Below are positions 37,019 through 45,243 of a stretch of 64,000 nt of DNA, one piece after another. The first letter of the stretch is position 1; every line of letters starts with the position of its first letter. Position numbers and translations under genes: made by a program. The DNA is from Pseudoduganella flava (GTDB lineage: Bacteria > Pseudomonadota > Gammaproteobacteria > Burkholderiales > Burkholderiaceae_D), in the NCBI RefSeq assembly GCF_007830495.1, contig NZ_VLKW01000004.1:124001-188000 (forward strand), read 5' to 3'. Below the pieces are notes generated by a model. That model was not told the origin of the DNA and searched no databases. It saw only the letters and a list, made by a program, of their open reading frames with translations.

Positions 37019-38164
37019 ATGGCGGAAGACAGCGAAGCCGAGAAGACAGAACCAGCGTCAGAGCGGCGCCTGCAACAGGCGCGTGAAGAAGGCGACGTCC
37101 CCCGGTCGCGCGAACTGGCGACCTTCACCGTGCTGATGGCGGCCGGTGCGGCACTGTACGTGATGGGTTCCACGATGGCCGGCAAGCTGGCGAAGATGCT
37201 GTCGTCCGGCCTGACGTTGAGCCGCGAGCAGGTGTACGACCCTGACGTGCTGATCCGCCGCATCCTGACCGACCTCGTCGACGTGCTCGTCACGTTCCTG
37301 CCCGTCGGCGTGGCCGTGATGATCGTGGCGATCGCGTCGCCGCTGCTGGTGGGCGGCTGGCTGTTCTCGTCGAAGGCGTTCATGCCGAACTTCGGCAAGC
37401 TCAATCCCGTCCGCGGCATCACGAACATGGTGTCGAAGAACGCGCTGGTCGAACTGGTGAAGGCGCTGTTGAAGACGATCGTCGTCGGCGCCGTGGCCTA
37501 CATGGTCGTGATGCGCTACAAGGACGCGATCTTCGCGCTGCCGGCCGAGCCCGCGCACGAGGGCTTCGCGCACATGCTGGACATGCTGGCGATGAGCTTC
37601 CTGTTCCTCGTCGGCGCGCTGGGCTTCATCGCCGCGATCGACGCGCCGTACCAGATCTGGCATTACGCGGACAAGCTGAAGATGACGCGCCAGGAAATGA
37701 TCCAGGAATCGAAGGAATCGGACGGTAACCCGCAGATCAAGGGCAAGATCCGCCAGCTGCAGCGCGAGATGGCGAAGCGCCGCATGATGGCCGACGTGCC
37801 GACGGCCGACGTGGTCGTCACCAACCCGACGCATTACGCCGTCGCGCTGAAATACGCGGACGGCTCGAAGGGGGCGCCGAAAGTCGTGGCCAAGGGCACC
37901 GACGCGGTGGCCGCGAAGATCCGCGAACTGGCTACGGAACACAAGGTGGCGATCCTGGAAGCGCCGGCGCTGGCCCGTGCGCTGCACAAGCATACCGAGA
38001 TCGGCGACGAAATCCCGCAGCGGCTGTACGCGGCCGTCGCGGAGGTGCTGGCCTACGTGTACCAGCTGCGCGCCTACAAGCCGGGCCTGCGGTATCCGGA
38101 TCGCCCGACGAAGCTGGACGTGCCGTCCGACATGGACCCGCAGAACGCCGCACCAAAAGCCTGA
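37019..38164 (+). CDS. flhB: Flagellar export switch protein FlhB
   Basis: This membrane subunit of the flagellar type III export gate sets substrate specificity from hook to filament. The 381-residue protein starts AEDSEAEKTEPASERRLQQAREEGDVPRSREL, has four membrane helices, and carries the self-cleavage motif NPTH in ADVVVTNPTHYAVALKY. GGAG lies 7 nt before the ATG. It is followed 37 nt later by flhA, as in most flagellar clusters. Confidence 0.97.
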   Translation: MAEDSEAEKTEPASERRLQQAREEGDVPRSRELATFTVLMAAGAALYVMGSTMAGKLAKMLSSGLTLSREQVYDPDVLIRRILTDLVDVLVTFLPVGVAVMIVAIASPLLVGGWLFSSKAFMPNFGKLNPVRGITNMVSKNALVELVKALLKTIVVGAVAYMVVMRYKDAIFALPAEPAHEGFAHMLDMLAMSFLFLVGALGFIAAIDAPYQIWHYADKLKMTRQEMIQESKESDGNPQIKGKIRQLQREMAKRRMMADVPTADVVVTNPTHYAVALKYADGSKGAPKVVAKGTDAVAAKIRELATEHKVAILEAPALARALHKHTEIGDEIPQRLYAAVAEVLAYVYQLRAYKPGLRYPDRPTKLDVPSDMDPQNAAPKA

Positions 38165-38201
38165 CAAGCGCATAACGAGAGCATAACGAGGAATCACGAC
38201 G

Positions 38202-40346
38202 ATGCAAGCGATCAAACTGCCCGGATGGATGAGCGGCATTTCCAGCGCGAACTCGCGCAGCCTGGCCGCGCCGATCCTGATCATCATGCTGCTGGCGATG
38301 ATGATCCTGCCGCTGCCGGCGTTCATCCTCGACCTGTTCTTCAGCTTTAACATCGCGCTGTCGATCATCGTGCTGCTGACCAGCCTGTACACGGTCAAGC
38401 CGCTGGACTTCATGGCATTCCCCGCCGTGCTGCTGGTGACGACGATGCTGCGCCTGGCGCTGAACGTCGCGTCGACCCGCGTCGTGCTGACGGAAGGCCA
38501 TACCGGTGCGGATGCGGCCGGCAAGGTGATCGAAGCGTTCGGCCACTTCCTCATCGGCGGCAACTACACGGTCGGTATCGTCGTGTTCGTGATCCTGACG
38601 ATCATTAACTTCGTCGTCGTGACGAAGGGCGCGGGCCGTATCGCTGAGGTGGGCGCCCGCTTCGCGCTGGACGCGATGCCCGGCAAGCAGATGGCGATCG
38701 ACGCGGACCTGAACGCCGGGCTGATCGGCGAGGCGGACGCCCGCAAGCGCCGCAGCGAGGTGTCGCAGGAAGCGGAATTCTACGGCGCGATGGACGGTGC
38801 GTCGAAGTACGTGCGGGGCGACGCCGTGGCCGGCATCATGGTCACCGTCATCAACATCATCGGCGGCCTGCTGGTCGGCATCATCGCGCACGACATGCCG
38901 TTTGCCGACGCCGTCAAGAACTACACGCTGCTGGCGATCGGCGACGGCCTCGTCGCCCAGATTCCGTCGCTGATCATCTCGATCGCGGCCGGTATGATCG
39001 TCTCGCGGGTGGCGTCCGATTCGGACGTCGGCACGCAGGTGATCGGCCAGCTGTTCGCCAAGCCGCAGGTCATGTACATCACGGCCGGCATCATCGGCGG
39101 CTTGGGCCTGATCCCCGGCATGCCGAACCTCGTGTTCCTGCTGCTGGGCGGCGGCCTGGCCGGCGCCGGCTACATGCTGGGCAAGAAGGCCAAGGAAGCG
39201 GCCGAGACGGGCACGGCGGGCGGACCCGCTGGCACGGGTGGCGGCGGCGCCGCGGGTGCGCCGGCCGCGGGTGGCGGCGCCGGCGGTACGGCGGCCGAGA
39301 GCGAGGAGGCGACGTGGAACGACGTGATGGCCGTCGACACGCTGGGCCTCGAAGTGGGCTACCGGCTGATTCCGCTGGTCGACAAGGCGCAGAGCGGCGA
39401 GCTGCTCAAGCGCATCAAGGGCATCCGCAAGAAGTTCGCGCAGGAAGTGGGCTTCCTGGCGCCGCCGGTGCACATCCGCGACAACCTCGAGCTGAAGCCG
39501 TCCGCCTACCGCATCACGCTGAAAGGTGTCGAGGTCGGTACCGGCGAGGCGTACAACGGCCAGTACCTGGCGATCAATCCCGGCATGGCGACGGGCACCT
39601 TGCCGGGCCTGGCAACGACGGACCCCGCGTTCGGCCTGCCGGCCACGTGGATCGACGCCAGCCTGCGCGACCAGGCGCAGGGCATGGGCTTCACGGTGGT
39701 CGATGCCGGCACGGTCGTCGCGACGCACCTGAACCACCTGATCACGACGCATGCGTCGGAACTGCTGGGCCGCGGCGAAGTGCAGTCGCTGCTGGACCAC
39801 CTGGGCAAGGAGTCGCCGAAGCTGATCGAGGACCTGGTGCCGAAGATGCTGTCGCTGTCGGCATTGCAGAAAGTGCTGCAGAACCTGCTGTCCGAAGGCG
39901 TGCACATCCGCGACATGCGCTCGATCATCGAAGCGCTGGCCGAGCACACTGCGCACACGCAGGATCCGAACGAACTGACGGCGCTGGTGCGGATCGCGCT
40001 GGGCCGGGCGATCGTCCAGCAGCTGTTCCCGGGGAACGCCGAGCTGTCCGTGATGACGCTCGACAACCGCCTGGAACGCCTGCTGATGCAAGCCCTGGCA
40101 ACGGGCGGTGCGGACGGCGCCGGCATCGAGCCGGGCCTCGCGGATACGATCGCCCAGCAGGCGGCGCTGGCGACCCAACAGCAGGAAGCGCTCGGCGTGA
40201 CGCCGGTGCTGCTGGTGCCGGGCCCGCTGCGCCCGCTGCTGTCGCGCTTCCTGCGCCGCGCGCTGCCGCAACTGAAAGTGCTATCCCACGCCGAGATCCC
40301 GGAAACGAAGACGATCCGCGTCACCGCTCTGGTCGGCAACCAATAA
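38202..40346 (+). CDS. flhA: Flagellar export gate protein FlhA
   Basis: FlhA is the large membrane component of the flagellar export gate that couples proton flow to protein export. The 714-residue product has eight N-terminal helices with the FHIPEP-type core (RIAEVGARFALDAMPGKQMAID, DGASKYVRGDAVAGI) and a C-terminal cytoplasmic docking domain from about residue 370. The linker between them (about 341-366) is unusually rich in Gly and Ala. An inverted repeat pair with a C tract lies between it and flhF. Confidence 0.97.
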   Translation: MQAIKLPGWMSGISSANSRSLAAPILIIMLLAMMILPLPAFILDLFFSFNIALSIIVLLTSLYTVKPLDFMAFPAVLLVTTMLRLALNVASTRVVLTEGHTGADAAGKVIEAFGHFLIGGNYTVGIVVFVILTIINFVVVTKGAGRIAEVGARFALDAMPGKQMAIDADLNAGLIGEADARKRRSEVSQEAEFYGAMDGASKYVRGDAVAGIMVTVINIIGGLLVGIIAHDMPFADAVKNYTLLAIGDGLVAQIPSLIISIAAGMIVSRVASDSDVGTQVIGQLFAKPQVMYITAGIIGGLGLIPGMPNLVFLLLGGGLAGAGYMLGKKAKEAAETGTAGGPAGTGGGGAAGAPAAGGGAGGTAAESEEATWNDVMAVDTLGLEVGYRLIPLVDKAQSGELLKRIKGIRKKFAQEVGFLAPPVHIRDNLELKPSAYRITLKGVEVGTGEAYNGQYLAINPGMATGTLPGLATTDPAFGLPATWIDASLRDQAQGMGFTVVDAGTVVATHLNHLITTHASELLGRGEVQSLLDHLGKESPKLIEDLVPKMLSLSALQKVLQNLLSEGVHIRDMRSIIEALAEHTAHTQDPNELTALVRIALGRAIVQQLFPGNAELSVMTLDNRLERLLMQALATGGADGAGIEPGLADTIAQQAALATQQQEALGVTPVLLVPGPLRPLLSRFLRRALPQLKVLSHAEIPETKTIRVTALVGNQ

Positions 40347-40365
40347 AGCCGCCAGCAGCCACACT

Positions 40366-40500
40366 GCCGAGCCCGTGTCCACCTTGGGGTCAACCCTGTT
40401 TCTGGACACGAGCTCATCTGTCATTCCCCCCCCCCCCCCCCGAAAGTGTTGAGTTCGTGTCCGATTTCGGGGTTGACCCCAGGGTGGACACAAGCTCGGC
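40366..40500. repeat. REP-like double hairpin around a run of 16 cytosines
   Basis: The left hairpin at 40375-40409 pairs GTGTCCA / TGGACAC with inner GGGTCAACCC. The right hairpin at 40457-40491 pairs GTGTCC / GGACAC with inner GGGGTTGACCCC. The two halves are also imperfect inverted copies of each other (GCCGAGC...GCTCGGC outer ends). Between them is an uninterrupted C16 tract (40426-40441). It fills the flhA-flhF gap and holds no gene. Confidence 0.85.
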
Positions 40501-40634
40501 CGTAGTCGTCTCCACGGCAGCCGTGCGAAATGCACCCCTTTTCCCCACCTGTTCCCCAGATGCTTTCTTCAGAGCATCGTCAATAATCCCAACATCGACC
40601 AGAACTCTGAGCACTGCGAACAGGAGTAGCAGCA

Positions 40635-42059
40635 ATGAACGTCAAAAAATTTACCGCGCCCACGTCGCGTGAGGCGCTGCGCAAGGTACGCGAAGCCCTT
40701 GGGCCCGACGCGGTGATCCTCTCCAACCGCCCGATCGACGGCGTGGTGGAGATCCTGGCGCTTGCCAATGACGATGCCGCTTCGCTCGCCAGCCCGGCCG
40801 ACGATGCGCCGTTCGGTGCGCCGCAGCTGGACCTGGACGACGGCTTCGCGGCCGCGCCGGTGATGGCCCAGCCTGCGCCCCGCATGCCGTCCGCTGCCCC
40901 GGTGTCCCGTCCGGCGCCGCAGATGAGCCGGCCGATGGCGCCTGAACCGCTGCCGGTCCGTCCGGCCGCGCCGCCCCGTGCCGCCTTCGCGCCGCCGCCG
41001 CAAGCCGCGGTGCCGCCGATGGCTGCCGCCGTCGACATGGCCGGCATCACCGCACTGGTCGCGGAAGCCGTCAATTCGGCGAAGGCAAATGCGGCCGCTG
41101 AAATGAACACGATGATGAGCGAGCTGCGCGCGATGCGCGGCATGATGGAAACCCAGCTGGCCGAGATGTCATGGGGTTCCACCCAGCAGCGCGAGCCGCA
41201 CAAGGCCGCCGTGCTGCGCGAACTGCTGGCCGCCGGGTTCTCCGCCACCCTGGCTCGCCGCCTGATCGACAAGCTGCCGCAAGGACGCAGCGCCGACGAA
41301 TGCATGCGCTGGATCCGCACCGTCCTGGCCCGCAACATCAGCGCGATTGCCAACGAGGATGCGCTGATCGAGCGCGGCGGCGTGTTCGCGCTGGTCGGCC
41401 CGACCGGCGTCGGCAAGACGACGTCCACGGCCAAGCTGGCCGCCCGTTGCGTGATGCGCCACGGTCCGGAAAAGCTGGCGCTGATCACCACCGATGCCTA
41501 CCGTATCGGCGCGCACGAACAGTTGCGCATTTACGGCAAGATCCTCGGCGTGATGGTACATTCCGTCAAGGACGAGGCCGATCTGCGCATCGCCCTGAAA
41601 GAACTTCGCAGCAAGCACACGGTGTTGATCGACACCGTCGGCGTCAGCCAGCGCGACCAGATGGTCACCGAGCAGGTGGCGATGTTGCAAGGCACCGACG
41701 TGGAAGTGAAGCGCTTGCTGTGCCTGAATTCGACGTCGACGCAGGAAACGCTGACCGAAGTCGTGCGCGCCTACCAGGGCACGGGCTTCGCCGGCTGCAT
41801 CATGACCAAGCTGGACGAGGCTGCGTCGCTGGGCAATGTGCTCGACGTCGTGATCCGCCAGAAGCTGAACCTGTTCTACGTGTCCAACGGCCAGCGGGTG
41901 CCGGAAGACCTGCACCTGGCCCAGCCGGCCGAGCTCGTCGAGCGCGCGTTCCGGCTGAAGAAGGACGTTTCTCAATTCGCCGACGGCGACCTGCCGATGC
42001 TGATGGCCGCCGCCGGCAATGCCGACAATCTGGCGATGCGCGAGGTGCACCTTGGCTAA
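40635..42059 (+). CDS. flhF: SRP-type GTPase FlhF (flagellar placement)
   Basis: FlhF sets where polar flagella form. The 474-residue protein has an N-terminal B domain (MNVKKFTAPTSREALRKVRE), a Pro/Ala-rich linker at about residues 70-130, and an NG GTPase domain. GPTGVGKTTSTAKLAA is G1, TTDAYRIGAHEQLR is G2, DTVGVSQRD is the G3 region and TKLDEAASLG is G4. Its end overlaps the start of flhG. Transcription from flhA must pass the hairpin pair, or flhF has its own promoter. Confidence 0.96.
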   Translation: MNVKKFTAPTSREALRKVREALGPDAVILSNRPIDGVVEILALANDDAASLASPADDAPFGAPQLDLDDGFAAAPVMAQPAPRMPSAAPVSRPAPQMSRPMAPEPLPVRPAAPPRAAFAPPPQAAVPPMAAAVDMAGITALVAEAVNSAKANAAAEMNTMMSELRAMRGMMETQLAEMSWGSTQQREPHKAAVLRELLAAGFSATLARRLIDKLPQGRSADECMRWIRTVLARNISAIANEDALIERGGVFALVGPTGVGKTTSTAKLAARCVMRHGPEKLALITTDAYRIGAHEQLRIYGKILGVMVHSVKDEADLRIALKELRSKHTVLIDTVGVSQRDQMVTEQVAMLQGTDVEVKRLLCLNSTSTQETLTEVVRAYQGTGFAGCIMTKLDEAASLGNVLDVVIRQKLNLFYVSNGQRVPEDLHLAQPAELVERAFRLKKDVSQFADGDLPMLMAAAGNADNLAMREVHLG

Positions 42060-42867
42060 CTTCAATTTCGACCAGGCGGAGGGACTGCGCCGGATGCTGG
42101 CGGGGCCGCCGCGCCCCCGCATCGTCACGTTCCTGTCCGCCACGCCGCAGGACGACAAGGGCGCGATGCTCGTCAACCTGGGTGCCTCGCTGGCCCGGGC
42201 CGGCAACGACGTGCTGCTGGTCGACGCCTGCGCCAGCGCGCACGGCGTCGCGTCGCGCCTCGGTATCGACAACGGCGCCAGCCTGCTCAACGTGGCGCGC
42301 CAGGAATGCGCGCTGAACGAAGTGATCCACGAAGTGCCGCAGGGCTTCAACGTCGTGTCGATGACGCGCGGCGAAGCGCGCAACCCGCAGGAAGCGCGCC
42401 GCCTGGCCAAGGCCTTCGACGTGCTGGCTGCGCAGGCCGGCATCGTGCTGGTCGACGGCGAGTTCGACGGCGAAGCCTTCCCCGTGCCCGTGATGGCCAG
42501 TTCCGAGATCGTTGTACAGGTATCGAACAGCGCCACGTCGATCAAGAACGCCTACATGATGATCAAGCGTCTGAACCACGAACTGGGCCGGCGGCCGTTC
42601 GGCATCGTCGTGACGGGTGCATCCGAGAAGGAGGCCCGGGTGGTTTACGATAATATGGCACAGGCGGCAAGCCGTTACCTGGCAGTGAACCTTGTTTCGA
42701 TGGGGTCCGTGCCGGCCGATGAATACCTGCACCGCGCCGCGCGCCTCGGCCGCGCCGTGGTCGACGCGTTCCCGCTGGCAGGTGCCTCGGTCGCGTTTCG
42801 TCAACTGGCGGGGCGGTTTGCGCTGGCCTCGCCCTCTGATCTTGCGGGGAGCGGCCACCAACTGTAG
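42052..42867 (+). CDS. flhG: FlhG/FleN-like MinD-family protein with degenerate P-loop
   Basis: The 271-residue protein begins LANFNFDQAEGLRRML, the FlhG N-terminal DQA-x-LR motif that activates FlhF. It continues with a MinD-like fold: VNLGASLARAGNDVLLVDAC and VLVDGEFDGEAFP. The expected deviant Walker A (KGGxGKT) is replaced by SATPQDDKGAMLVN, so ATP binding may be lost or altered. The start is a TTG at 42052 with GAGGTG 5 nt upstream, overlapping the flhF stop. It normally limits flagellar number together with FlhF. Confidence 0.88.
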   Translation: MANFNFDQAEGLRRMLAGPPRPRIVTFLSATPQDDKGAMLVNLGASLARAGNDVLLVDACASAHGVASRLGIDNGASLLNVARQECALNEVIHEVPQGFNVVSMTRGEARNPQEARRLAKAFDVLAAQAGIVLVDGEFDGEAFPVPVMASSEIVVQVSNSATSIKNAYMMIKRLNHELGRRPFGIVVTGASEKEARVVYDNMAQAASRYLAVNLVSMGSVPADEYLHRAARLGRAVVDAFPLAGASVAFRQLAGRFALASPSDLAGSGHQL

Positions 42868-42889
42868 CGCATTAGAAGAATAGAAATTT

Positions 42890-43621
42890 ATGTACACGGT
42901 CAAAGGGAAGGTGAACAAGGATTCGCTGCTGACGGAGCACATGCCCCTCGTAAAGCGCCTTGCTCACCACATGAAGGCGAAGTTGCCGCCCAGCGTGGAA
43001 GTGGATGACCTGGTACAGGCGGGCATGATCGGCCTGCTGGACGCGATCAACCGCTACGAAGAAACGCACGGCGCCCAGTTCGAAACCTATGCGGTGATGC
43101 GGATCCGCGGCGCGATGCTCGACGAGCTGCGCAGCAGCGACTGGATGCCGCGCACGATGCGGCAGGACATGCGCAAGATCGAAAACGCGATGGCGGTGCT
43201 GCAGCAGAAGCTGGGGCGCCCGCCATCGGAGTCCGAGGTCGCCAAGTCGCTCAAGCTGTCGCTCGAGGATTACCAGGAGATGCTGTCCGAGGGCGGCGGC
43301 CACCAGCTCGTGTACTACGAGGACTTCCACGACGAAGACGGCAACGACAGCTTCCTCGACCGCTATGCGCACGACGAGGATGCCGACCCGCTGCGCGCGC
43401 TGATGGACACCAACTTCCGGCAGGCAGTCATCGATGCGATCGATGCATTGCCGCCACGCGAGAAACTGCTGATGGGCTTGTACTACGAAGAAGAATTGAA
43501 TCTGAAAGAGATCGGCGCCGTCATGGGCGTCTCCGAATCACGCGTGTCGCAGCTGCATACCCAGGCCGTGTCGCGGCTGCGCGCCACGTTGCGGGAGCAG
43601 GCATGGACTGGTCCAGCGTAG
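42890..43621 (+). CDS. fliA: RNA polymerase sigma factor FliA (sigma-28)
   Basis: This sigma factor serves late flagellar and motility genes and is held by FlgM, encoded at 52.3 kb. The 243-residue length is standard. Region 2 shows LVKRLAHHMKAKLPPSVEVDDLVQAGMIGLLDAI and FETYAVMRIRGAMLDELR. Region 4 shows LPPREKLLMGLYYEEELNLKEIGAVMGVSESRVSQLH. Promoters of the FliA type are visible before flgM and flgK. Its 3' end overlaps motC by 19 nt. Confidence 0.97.
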   Translation: MYTVKGKVNKDSLLTEHMPLVKRLAHHMKAKLPPSVEVDDLVQAGMIGLLDAINRYEETHGAQFETYAVMRIRGAMLDELRSSDWMPRTMRQDMRKIENAMAVLQQKLGRPPSESEVAKSLKLSLEDYQEMLSEGGGHQLVYYEDFHDEDGNDSFLDRYAHDEDADPLRALMDTNFRQAVIDAIDALPPREKLLMGLYYEEELNLKEIGAVMGVSESRVSQLHTQAVSRLRATLREQAWTGPA

Positions 43622-44349
43622 CGGGTCTCCTGCTGGCGCTGGCCGGCCTCATCGTCGGGCAGGCACTCGAAGGCGGCAAGGTTTCATCGCTGGTCCAGCC
43701 GGCGGCGTTCGCCATTGTCGTCATCGGCACGTTCGGCGCCGTGCTGCTGCAGACCCGCCCCGCGACCCTGCGCCGCGGCATCATGATGATCACGTGGATC
43801 TTCCGCCCGCCCGCCGATACCCGGCAGGTGCTGGCGCGCGACATCCAGGCGTGGAACCAGACCGTGCGCCGCGAAGGCCCGCTGGCGCTGGAGCGCCACA
43901 TGAACAATGCCCGCGATGCGTTCCTGATGAAGGGCCTGCGGATGATCGTCGACGGCATCCAGCCCGACAAGCTGCGCCAGCTGCTCGATACCGAGATCAC
44001 CGCGTACGAGACGGCCGAGCGCCAGGCCGTGCGGATCTGGGAATCGGCGGCCGGCTACTCGCCGACGATCGGCATCCTGGGCGCCGTGCTGGGCCTGATC
44101 CACGTGATGGAAAACCTGTCCGACCCGGCCCGGCTGGGCCCCGGCATCGCCGTCGCGTTCGTCTCGACGATCTACGGCGTGGGCCTGGCGAACCTGTTCT
44201 TCTATCCGATCGCGAACAAGCTGAAGAACATCGTCACGGCGCAGGTGCACCAGCAGGAGATCGCGGCGGCCGTGTTCCACGATATTTCAATGGGCGATTT
44301 CTCGCGCATCATGGACGAGCGCATCGCCACCTTGCTGAAGGACCATTGA
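43603..44349 (+). CDS. motC: Flagellar motor stator protein MotC (MotA/PomA family)
   Basis: This 248-residue membrane stator subunit has four helices: LLLALAGLIVGQAL at the N-terminus, AFAIVVIGTFGAVLL next, then YSPTIGILGAVLGLIHVM and PGIAVAFVSTIYGVGLANLFFYP. The last pair is the MotA signature. The cytoplasmic loop includes RDAFLMKGLRMIVDG. It forms the torque ring with MotD. fliA-motC-motD order resembles the second stator set (MotCD) of Pseudomonas; a separate motAB set may lie elsewhere. It overlaps fliA by 19 nt, so it is coupled. Confidence 0.94.
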   Translation: MDWSSVAGLLLALAGLIVGQALEGGKVSSLVQPAAFAIVVIGTFGAVLLQTRPATLRRGIMMITWIFRPPADTRQVLARDIQAWNQTVRREGPLALERHMNNARDAFLMKGLRMIVDGIQPDKLRQLLDTEITAYETAERQAVRIWESAAGYSPTIGILGAVLGLIHVMENLSDPARLGPGIAVAFVSTIYGVGLANLFFYPIANKLKNIVTAQVHQQEIAAAVFHDISMGDFSRIMDERIATLLKDH

Positions 44350-44350
44350 G

Positions 44351-45139
44351 ATGAGCTTCCAGTACCGCCGCGCGCGCCGGCCGTACGACGACGAGCCGGA
44401 GAACCACGAGCGCTGGCTGATCTCGTACTCGGACTTCATCACCTTGCTGTTCGCGTTCTTCGTCGTGATGTATGCGATCTCGTCCGTCAACATCGGCAAG
44501 TACCGTGTCTTCTCGGACGCGCTGGGCGAGGCGCTGGGCGGGCAGGGCGCCAACGTCAAGCCGAACACGGAAGTGCTGAACCAGCCGCTGCCGAACCCGA
44601 ACCTGAAAAAACGCACGGAAATGATGAAGCAGGAGCGCGCCAACCTGACGAAGCTGGCGCAGGACCTGCAATCGACGATGGCGCCGCTCGTCAAGGAAGG
44701 CAAGGTGCGCGTCACGCAGAACAGCCGCGGCGTCTCCGTCGAGATCAATGCCAGCGTGCTGTTCGATCCGGCCGAGGCCAAGCTGACGGACGAATCGCGC
44801 GAGGCGCTGACGGCCGTGGCGATGCTGCTGAAGAACGACACGCACGCCGTGCAGGTCGAAGGCCACACGGACAATCAGCCGGTGCGCAACATCTACCCGT
44901 CGAACTGGGAACTGTCGTCGATGCGCGCGGCCACCGTCGTGCGGCTGTTCATCGAAGCGGGTGTTGCACCGGAACGGCTGACGGCCGTCGGCCATGCATC
45001 GAACCACCCGGTGGCGTCGAACGACGACCCGATCGGCCGTGCGCGCAACCGGCGCGTGGCGGTGACGATCCTTTCCTCAGTGCCCGATCCGGAGACGGAG
45101 ATCCCGACGGCTCCGGCCGAGCCCGCGCCCGCCCAGTGA
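44351..45139 (+). CDS. motD: Flagellar motor stator protein MotD (MotB/OmpA family)
   Basis: The 262-residue protein has one N-terminal helix, LISYSDFITLLFAFFVVMYA, with the proton-carrying Asp at residue 28. A periplasmic OmpA-like peptidoglycan-binding domain contains VEGHTDNQPVRNIYPSNWEL, VGHASNHPVASNDDP and GRARNRRVAVTI. It anchors the stator to the cell wall. The start lies one base after the motC stop codon. Confidence 0.95.
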   Translation: MSFQYRRARRPYDDEPENHERWLISYSDFITLLFAFFVVMYAISSVNIGKYRVFSDALGEALGGQGANVKPNTEVLNQPLPNPNLKKRTEMMKQERANLTKLAQDLQSTMAPLVKEGKVRVTQNSRGVSVEINASVLFDPAEAKLTDESREALTAVAMLLKNDTHAVQVEGHTDNQPVRNIYPSNWELSSMRAATVVRLFIEAGVAPERLTAVGHASNHPVASNDDPIGRARNRRVAVTILSSVPDPETEIPTAPAEPAPAQ

Positions 45140-45209
45140 CTTGCTGGATGAATCTCACCAATTATTGCATTTAAGAAAATAATTCTGACAGGAAACCGTT
45201 AGTCTCCGA

Positions 45210-45229
45210 TAATGGTCGCTCAACCATTA
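45210..45229 (+). repeat. Hairpin just before the RTX gene ribosome site
   Basis: TAATGGT-CGCTCA-ACCATTA, a perfect 7-bp stem, ends 2 nt before AAAGGGAG. It may influence translation of the RTX gene or be a regulator site. Confidence 0.45.
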
Positions 45230-45243
45230 CAAAGGGAGATGAC

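Noticed and set aside
40281..40535. Short frames across the C16 tract
   Set aside because: They depend on the homopolymer and inverted repeats and show no family features.
45195..45215. CCGATAA resembling a sigma-28 -10 before the RTX gene
   Set aside because: No TAAAGTTT-like -35 at the required 11-nt distance.
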